Source: a bacterium (GTDB lineage Bacteria; Omnitrophota; Gorgyraeia; Zapsychrales; Zapsychraceae). From it: 38,016 bases of DNA. Each line of letters starts with the position of its first letter. The first letter of the stretch is position 1. A program made the translations under genes and the position numbers. The DNA lies in contig JAUIER010000016.1 in NCBI GenBank assembly GCA_030429765.1, positions 1 to 38,016 on the forward strand, read 5' to 3'. Shown in pieces: positions 32,453 through 38,016 of this stretch. The notes under the pieces were generated by a model. That model did no database searches. It was given only the letters and a program-made list of their open reading frames with translations, and had not been told where the DNA came from.

Positions 32453-35400
32453 ATGATGAGTCAAACCAAAACTTTCAAACAGCTTAATATATTCCTAAAG
32501 AAATGCATTGCCGGATTTTTGTGTCTGGTGATGTGTCTCACATCGGGCGGTCCGCTGGCCTTTGCGGCCACTGATGTTCAACTTCCCACTCCCGGCGCAT
32601 TGGTCCTTACCACCCGGGATTACAATCTGCCGCAATTGGCTGGTCTGACGGTTGATCCCCATAATCCGCTCAAATTTGATTTTCTGATCAACGCTGGTGA
32701 TCTCAATCCAGATGCCGACGAGCTATCCAAACAGGCTACGGCATTGATCAAATATTTTCTGGTCGCCCTGACAACTCCGGCGGAGAATCTCTGGGTGAAC
32801 CTGTCACCCAACGAACGCGACCGTATCGTGGCCGACGGATTGTCCCGGACAGCCATGGGGCGCGATCTACTCGCGCAGGATTACTTGCTCAAACAGCTGA
32901 CCGCTTCTTTATTGTCACCGGAAGAAGAGACGGGGGCCGAATATTGGCAGCGTCTTTTCAAGAATGTCGATCCAGCCGTGGCAAGCCAAATCTCATCGGA
33001 AACGATTAACAAAATTTGGATCGTCCCCGAGTCGGCGAGCGTGTATGTCAATGACGGACACGCCGTTATCACGGATTCGCGATTAAAGGTCATGTTGGAA
33101 GCGGATTATCTGGCCATGGAGACACATGCCGGAGAGACCAAATCATCGGCGGCGGTCAATGAGGTCAATCTCCAATTGATCCGCGACATCGTGTTGCCGG
33201 TGATTGAAGACGAGGTCAACAACGGCGAGACCTTCGCGAATCTGCGTCAGGTTTATTCGGCCATCATCCTTTCCGCGTGGTTCAAACGTAATCTCCGCGC
33301 CAATATTCTTAATCAAGTTTATGCCGATCAATCCCGTACCGACGGGGTGGAGTCCAACGATCCGGCCGTGAACGAACATATTTACGATCAGTACATGAAG
33401 GCGCTGAAGAAGGGGGTCTACAACCAGGTTCGCGAGGATTTTGACGAGATCACCAAGACAACCGTACCGCGTCATTATTTCTCCGGTGGAGTTGATGTTC
33501 GGCAGATGGACGACGTCTTAAGCGTCGAACAGTCCCAACTTGGACGTCAGGACCTGGAAGATCTGGCCATGCTGGTGGATGCGGTTGATCGTCCCGAGTC
33601 CTTGTACGTGGTCAAGGCCGGACTGGAAGATACTCAGGGGCAGCTTTCGTATCGTCAGACCCAGGTCCGCCGGGCCGACTTATGGCAGGCTGAGGTCGAC
33701 CGGGCGATCCTTTCATCATTAGACGGAATTGTGCGTCATCCGAATTTGGCCTTGGATTCCCAAGAAGCTTTTCGACAATTGCTCAATGGTGTGGACAATG
33801 CAACGGATCGGGCGAAATTAATCGATGATCTGGTCGCCTATGTAATGACACATACACATCTGAAAGCCACGGCCGGTTCTTTCAGCACACCTTCGATCCT
33901 GTCCAAGGAAGTCCGGCGGGTTGTGACCGATTGGGTTAATCAGGAGTCTCAGGTTGAAGCGACCGAAACCGTGGATCGTCGCGTGACGATGCCGCCGGTG
34001 CGTCAAATCAGCGGACTTATGGTGGCAATGTCATTGATGGATGTGGGAGCGGTTATCAATGACAAGGGGGCGATTGACTATGAGGACAGTCTGGCCAAAG
34101 CGCAGGCGTTGTTGCCGGCCCTGGCCCGTGACGGTGTTCGACAATTATATCTGTACGGCGGTCTCTTTGATATGGCGGAGACATCCAAGCAGCTGCATCA
34201 GGTGCCGGATGATGGAGCTCATTATCTAAAAAGTGCGGACGGCCGGGTGATAACGCGCATCGAAGGATATCGTACGAAACGCGCGCGAGTTAGCGGAGCC
34301 GGAACAGATGAGCTTTTGTATGACCAGCACGGCAATAACTTTTCGATTTATCGGATGGATCGCTTTAATCCCAAACTCACGTCAGCTTCCACGGAAGGAT
34401 CAGACGACAGCCGGACGCGGGCGGAATTGCAGGATCTCATTGCGAATGCCAAGGCGCTCGGTATATCCGTTGTCACCGATTTTGTCCCGTGGATGGCGCC
34501 CGATGGCGTTAACGACGAGAATGTGTCGTGGACGCGAACGATTCGTCCGGCCGACCAGTGGGATGAAGCCCGTCAACAGCGATATCGCTCGGTGGCGTCT
34601 AGTCAGCGTGATAAGATTAATCGCCAGTTGCTTGATGATAATCCAGGATACTTCATTTATATCGCCGACGATGGTCTGCCGGTCCTGGTCAATCATTTCA
34701 ATAACGGACACAATATTGACCAAACCTACCTGAACGCCTTCTTACCGCAAGTTCAAGATTACTATATTTCGGCGCTAAAGAATCTTATCGACCTAGGTGT
34801 GGAGGGGGTTCGCGTTGATTTAGCGCACTATCTTCTAGCTAGTCAGTTGACCTATGTATTTGGTTCGCCGGCAACCAAAGCGGATGAACCTTGGCTGCGG
34901 ATTATGCGGGAAGTTAGCGACTATGCCAAGCAACGGCAAGCCGAATTTACGTTCATACTGGAGACTTATTCTCCACAGGATAAGACCAGGCTTCAGTCAA
35001 TTGGACGGGAGGCAGGGGCTCAGGTACAGGTCTATCATAAAGAACTGGAGGATGCCTACCATGCCGTCGTACTAAAAAACGAGTCGGCGCATCGTTTGGC
35101 CCATGTGCTGAATACAGCGGTTGAGTTTATCAAAGATAAAAACGAACCGCGCCGTATGGCTCCGGCGACGTTTGATGATCAGTCGCTGGGAAATATCGGC
35201 GGTCCGGTGCGTGGACTCATGGAAATGCTGCTGGTGCTCTCGGAATTCGGCGTCCCGACGAAGTTCGATCTACGTGAATGGATTCAGCACCGCGGTCACG
35301 TGATCTCGATGGTGGGCGGAATTGCTCCGGATGGAACCATCACACATCCTTATGTCACGGATGAAGAATTTGAAGCGAGGATGACGGACGGTGGGCTCAC

Positions 35401-38016
35401 ACGTATTGTTGATGAGCAACCATGGAATCAATTTATCAACGCGCTTCAACCATTGGTTCCTGAGGGGGCGTCGTTGATCCGGCAGAAACATGCGGATTAT
35501 CCGTGGTACACGCTCGACTATGCGGTGAGACAACAGCGAAATGATTACATTACAGTTGGTTGGGCGAATGGTTCCGATCAACTGAATCTGTATGTACTGA
35601 ATACCCGATCACGGGCCGGGACAGCCGATATTTTGTTGCCGAAAAATTTTGCTGAACGCTGGCAGCAACGGACGGTCCGCGTAGATTTTGCGGAAGGTCA
35701 GCAGGGCCGACTGATCAGTCTTAGTCGTTCGGCATCGGATCGGGACGTACAATTGACGGATGTCTTGAACGGTCAGTTGAAGAAGTCCGACCTAGCCATG
35801 AGCAGTGATGCTGATCGGATTAGCCGCTTGCTCAATGATGTTGAACTGTTACGTGACGAGCTGGCTAAATACCGACAAGAGGAACCTTCGTTGTTGAGTC
35901 GACTTCCAGGTGGTATTGCCGCTTCGATTCAAAGTCTGTTCTTCGCCCCGGCGGATGTTGAGAAATTTATTAACCAAGGGGTGAGCGTTGATGCGCATCG
36001 TAAACTGGGCGCACATCCTATTAAGACGCCGAAAGGCAGCGTCGGGACATATTTCGCCGTTTGGGCGCCGAATGCCGCTGGAGTTCAGGTGGTCGGAGAT
36101 TTCAATGAATGGGAAGGGGCCGAAGATGCCCTGAAATTTAACCCGGAAGTTGGCGTTTGGTATGGGTTTATTGCCGGGGCCGACGTCGGGGATCTGTACA
36201 AGTACCGGATTATTCGGCAGGATGGGCATGTTGTCGATAAGGCGGATCCTTATACTCGTTACAGTGAGTATGCCACAGGTGACGACCCGCTTCGAACCGC
36301 GTCCCGCGTCTGGGATTTGAGTTTTGAATGGAGTGACCGCGAGTGGATGGTGGACCGTAGACATCAACAATCACTGGAGAAGCCGATCAATATCTACGAG
36401 ATGCATATGGGGTCGTGGCGCAAAAAGGACGCGGACGGCGAATGGGTCTGGCTCAACTACAGAGAAATCGCGGATGAGCTGATCCCGTATTTATTAGAGA
36501 ATGGTTTTACACATGTTGAATTGATGCCGCCGTTTGAACATGGATATTATCCGTCATGGGGATATCAGGTGAGTAATTATTTCGCTCCAACCTCGCGATA
36601 CGGTACGCCGCAGGATTTAAAATATCTGATCAACGAGCTTCACAATCATCGCATTGCCGTGTTGATGGATTGGGTTCCCGCGCATTTTCCCAAAGACGCG
36701 CATGGGCTTTCTGAATTTGATGGCACCGAGCTTTACTCGCATCAGGATCCCCGTCAGGGCGAACACCCGGATTGGGGGACGCGAATCTTTAATTACGGTC
36801 GTCATGAAGTCCGCAGTTTTCTGCTGAGTAATGTCATGTACTGGATCCAGGAGTATCATATCGACGGAATCCGGGTGGATGCGGTCAGTTCCATGATTTA
36901 TCTGGATTACGGGCGAGAGGATGGACAATGGATCCCCAATGCCTATGGCGGACGGGAAAATCTGGAGGCCATCGCCTTTCTGCGTGATATGAATCGTTTG
37001 GTCCGTACGGCCTATCCGGGTGTGATCACGATCGCGGAGGAATCGACAGCGTGGCCGAATGTCTCTCGGCCTGTTGAAGATAATGGATTGGGCTTCACTT
37101 ACAAGTGGTCTTTGGGATGGATGCATGACATTCTCGAATATCTGTCAAAAGCGCCCGAGCATCGCAAGTATCATCAGGATCTGCTGACGATGTATCCGCA
37201 TTACGCATTTTCCGAAAATTTTATCCTGCCATTATCCCATGACGAAGTTGTCCATCTGAAAAATTCATTGCTCGGCAAGATGCCGGGGAATGACGATCAG
37301 CGTTTCGCTAATTTACGCCTGTTGTTTGCCTACATGGCGACGATGCCCGGTAAGAAACTCATGTTTATGGGGAACGAGCTGGCCGAGCCGGGGGAATGGA
37401 ATCCTGATGTCAGTCTGTCTTGGCATTTATTAGATGATCCACGGCATCAGGGAATTCAGCGTGCCGTGGCCGAGCTGAATCATTTGGTGTCGTCTGAGCC
37501 GGCGCTGCATGAACTGGATGTGCATCCACGCGGATTTGAGTGGATTGATTTTAACGATGCTGATCAGAACGTGATCAGTTATGTCCGTCGGGGGATCGAT
37601 CCGAATGAGGCCATTATGGTCGTGATCAATTTTTCAGATATGCCCCGTGAAAATTATCGGATTGGTATGCCATGGCAAGACAATTGGCAAGAGATCTTTA
37701 ATTCAAATGCCGCAAAGTATGGCGGTACAGATTCCGATGAGTTGGGTGTTGCTCCCACCGCGGAGCGGCCGATGCATGACCGGCCGGTTTCAGCGGTGTT
37801 TGATCTGCCTCCGCTCTCCGTCAAGATATATAAAGGGAAGGCTCCGGATGCCAAGGACGTTTTTGTTATGCCCAAGGAAGGTTACCGTACCAATGAAGAG
37901 CTGGGGGTTGCGGTTGAACTGGCCCGCCGGAACGTCAGCGGCGGTATGGTGCCGGAAGGCTACCGGAAAGTCAGCGAGGGGGACGAAGTAACGTTGCAGG
38001 TTATTTCGAACCGTCC
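32453..38016 (+). CDS. Giant secreted protein: unassigned N-terminal region, GH13-like module, and CBM48-GH13 branching-enzyme (GlgB-like) module; 3' truncated
   Basis: One uninterrupted frame of 1854 codons runs off the window. Residues 1-38 are a signal peptide (KK, hydrophobic CIAGFLCLVMCLTSG..., LAFA-ATD). Residues ~60-515 match no family I know by function; ~235-350 resemble a region seen, from memory, in giant Omnitrophota proteins. Residues ~515-990 are a GH13-like barrel: D676 (VVTDFVPWM), nucleophile-type D789 (GVRVDLAHY) and acid-type E837 (FILETYS). Residues ~1180-1290 are a CBM48 (YFAVWAPNAAGVQVVGDFNEW). About 1300-1795 is a branching enzyme with nucleophile D1476 (GIRVDAVSS), acid E1529 (IAEEST) and D1597 (LSHDEVV). 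About 60 residues follow before the edge. The start is the first of two ATGs; the ribosome site is weak. Action on alpha-glucan outside the cytoplasm is inferred. Confidence 0.88.
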   Translation, partial: MMSQTKTFKQLNIFLKKCIAGFLCLVMCLTSGGPLAFAATDVQLPTPGALVLTTRDYNLPQLAGLTVDPHNPLKFDFLINAGDLNPDADELSKQATALIKYFLVALTTPAENLWVNLSPNERDRIVADGLSRTAMGRDLLAQDYLLKQLTASLLSPEEETGAEYWQRLFKNVDPAVASQISSETINKIWIVPESASVYVNDGHAVITDSRLKVMLEADYLAMETHAGETKSSAAVNEVNLQLIRDIVLPVIEDEVNNGETFANLRQVYSAIILSAWFKRNLRANILNQVYADQSRTDGVESNDPAVNEHIYDQYMKALKKGVYNQVREDFDEITKTTVPRHYFSGGVDVRQMDDVLSVEQSQLGRQDLEDLAMLVDAVDRPESLYVVKAGLEDTQGQLSYRQTQVRRADLWQAEVDRAILSSLDGIVRHPNLALDSQEAFRQLLNGVDNATDRAKLIDDLVAYVMTHTHLKATAGSFSTPSILSKEVRRVVTDWVNQESQVEATETVDRRVTMPPVRQISGLMVAMSLMDVGAVINDKGAIDYEDSLAKAQALLPALARDGVRQLYLYGGLFDMAETSKQLHQVPDDGAHYLKSADGRVITRIEGYRTKRARVSGAGTDELLYDQHGNNFSIYRMDRFNPKLTSASTEGSDDSRTRAELQDLIANAKALGISVVTDFVPWMAPDGVNDENVSWTRTIRPADQWDEARQQRYRSVASSQRDKINRQLLDDNPGYFIYIADDGLPVLVNHFNNGHNIDQTYLNAFLPQVQDYYISALKNLIDLGVEGVRVDLAHYLLASQLTYVFGSPATKADEPWLRIMREVSDYAKQRQAEFTFILETYSPQDKTRLQSIGREAGAQVQVYHKELEDAYHAVVLKNESAHRLAHVLNTAVEFIKDKNEPRRMAPATFDDQSLGNIGGPVRGLMEMLLVLSEFGVPTKFDLREWIQHRGHVISMVGGIAPDGTITHPYVTDEEFEARMTDGGLTRIVDEQPWNQFINALQPLVPEGASLIRQKHADYPWYTLDYAVRQQRNDYITVGWANGSDQLNLYVLNTRSRAGTADILLPKNFAERWQQRTVRVDFAEGQQGRLISLSRSASDRDVQLTDVLNGQLKKSDLAMSSDADRISRLLNDVELLRDELAKYRQEEPSLLSRLPGGIAASIQSLFFAPADVEKFINQGVSVDAHRKLGAHPIKTPKGSVGTYFAVWAPNAAGVQVVGDFNEWEGAEDALKFNPEVGVWYGFIAGADVGDLYKYRIIRQDGHVVDKADPYTRYSEYATGDDPLRTASRVWDLSFEWSDREWMVDRRHQQSLEKPINIYEMHMGSWRKKDADGEWVWLNYREIADELIPYLLENGFTHVELMPPFEHGYYPSWGYQVSNYFAPTSRYGTPQDLKYLINELHNHRIAVLMDWVPAHFPKDAHGLSEFDGTELYSHQDPRQGEHPDWGTRIFNYGRHEVRSFLLSNVMYWIQEYHIDGIRVDAVSSMIYLDYGREDGQWIPNAYGGRENLEAIAFLRDMNRLVRTAYPGVITIAEESTAWPNVSRPVEDNGLGFTYKWSLGWMHDILEYLSKAPEHRKYHQDLLTMYPHYAFSENFILPLSHDEVVHLKNSLLGKMPGNDDQRFANLRLLFAYMATMPGKKLMFMGNELAEPGEWNPDVSLSWHLLDDPRHQGIQRAVAELNHLVSSEPALHELDVHPRGFEWIDFNDADQNVISYVRRGIDPNEAIMVVINFSDMPRENYRIGMPWQDNWQEIFNSNAAKYGGTDSDELGVAPTAERPMHDRPVSAVFDLPPLSVKIYKGKAPDAKDVFVMPKEGYRTNEELGVAVELARRNVSGGMVPEGYRKVSEGDEVTLQVISNR

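Noticed and set aside
33540-35581. Several short ORFs on both strands between 33540 and 35581
   Set aside because: All are shadows within the single giant frame starting at 32453, which stays open to the window's end and shows conserved GH13 motifs.

Overview
The window looks like chromosomal DNA of a Gram-negative-type bacterium with tightly packed short operons, good Shine-Dalgarno sites and sigma70-like promoters. Cell-envelope markers fit this: signal peptides, a lipoprotein with an LTAC lipobox, MscS and SlyX. The best lineage hint is the giant ORF that runs off the right edge. Its N-terminal region (about residues 235-350) resembles, from memory, a region of very large secreted proteins in Candidatus Omnitrophota. 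I therefore favour that phylum with moderate confidence; no rRNA or other marker gene is present to settle it. I see no CRISPR array, IS element, tRNA or rRNA.

Layout. 1-7.7 kb: the end of a membrane protein, a ferritin-like protein with a strong terminator, an NfeD-domain membrane protein, a two-repeat TPR-like exported protein overlapping a diacylglycerol/sphingosine-kinase-type lipid kinase, an exported coiled-coil protein, a DUF547 protein and a MerA/Lpd-like flavoprotein. 7.8-11.4 kb: an acetolactate-synthase-type ThDP enzyme followed 11 bases later by an aldehyde dehydrogenase and a small membrane protein, meeting a convergent FIST sensory-domain protein. 12.8-18.2 kb: a compact run of MscS channel, protein kinase, PP2C phosphatase, TerC, HelD-like helicase and SlyX. 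This reads as a phospho-signalling/stress operon, and the PP2C gene has no canonical start codon that keeps its first motif. 18.2-23.6 kb: a SWIM-zinc-finger/SNF2 pair on the minus strand, divergent from recQ.

23.7-25.8 kb: a TetR-family regulator whose gene and whose downstream operon (70-aa protein, thioredoxin with a WCAPC site, short-chain dehydrogenase) each carry the same 16-bp TTGACC...GGTCAA palindrome; a very strong terminator closes it. 25.9-29.2 kb: a small membrane protein, an NTF2-like lipoprotein, an acyltransferase-3 membrane enzyme, an exported protein made of eleven 11-residue Arg/Asp-rich repeats, and a DUF488 protein. 29.3-32.1 kb: an ABC-2 exporter (ATPase plus permease, overlapping) followed by a membrane-anchored SGNH hydrolase.

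32.45 kb to the end: a single open frame of at least 1854 codons. It has a signal peptide, a large unassigned N-terminal region, a GH13-like module and a complete glycogen-branching-enzyme (CBM48 plus GH13) module, and it continues past the window. An exported two-module alpha-glucan enzyme of this size is the most unusual object here. Its promoter has an extended -10 and is flanked by two inverted repeats.
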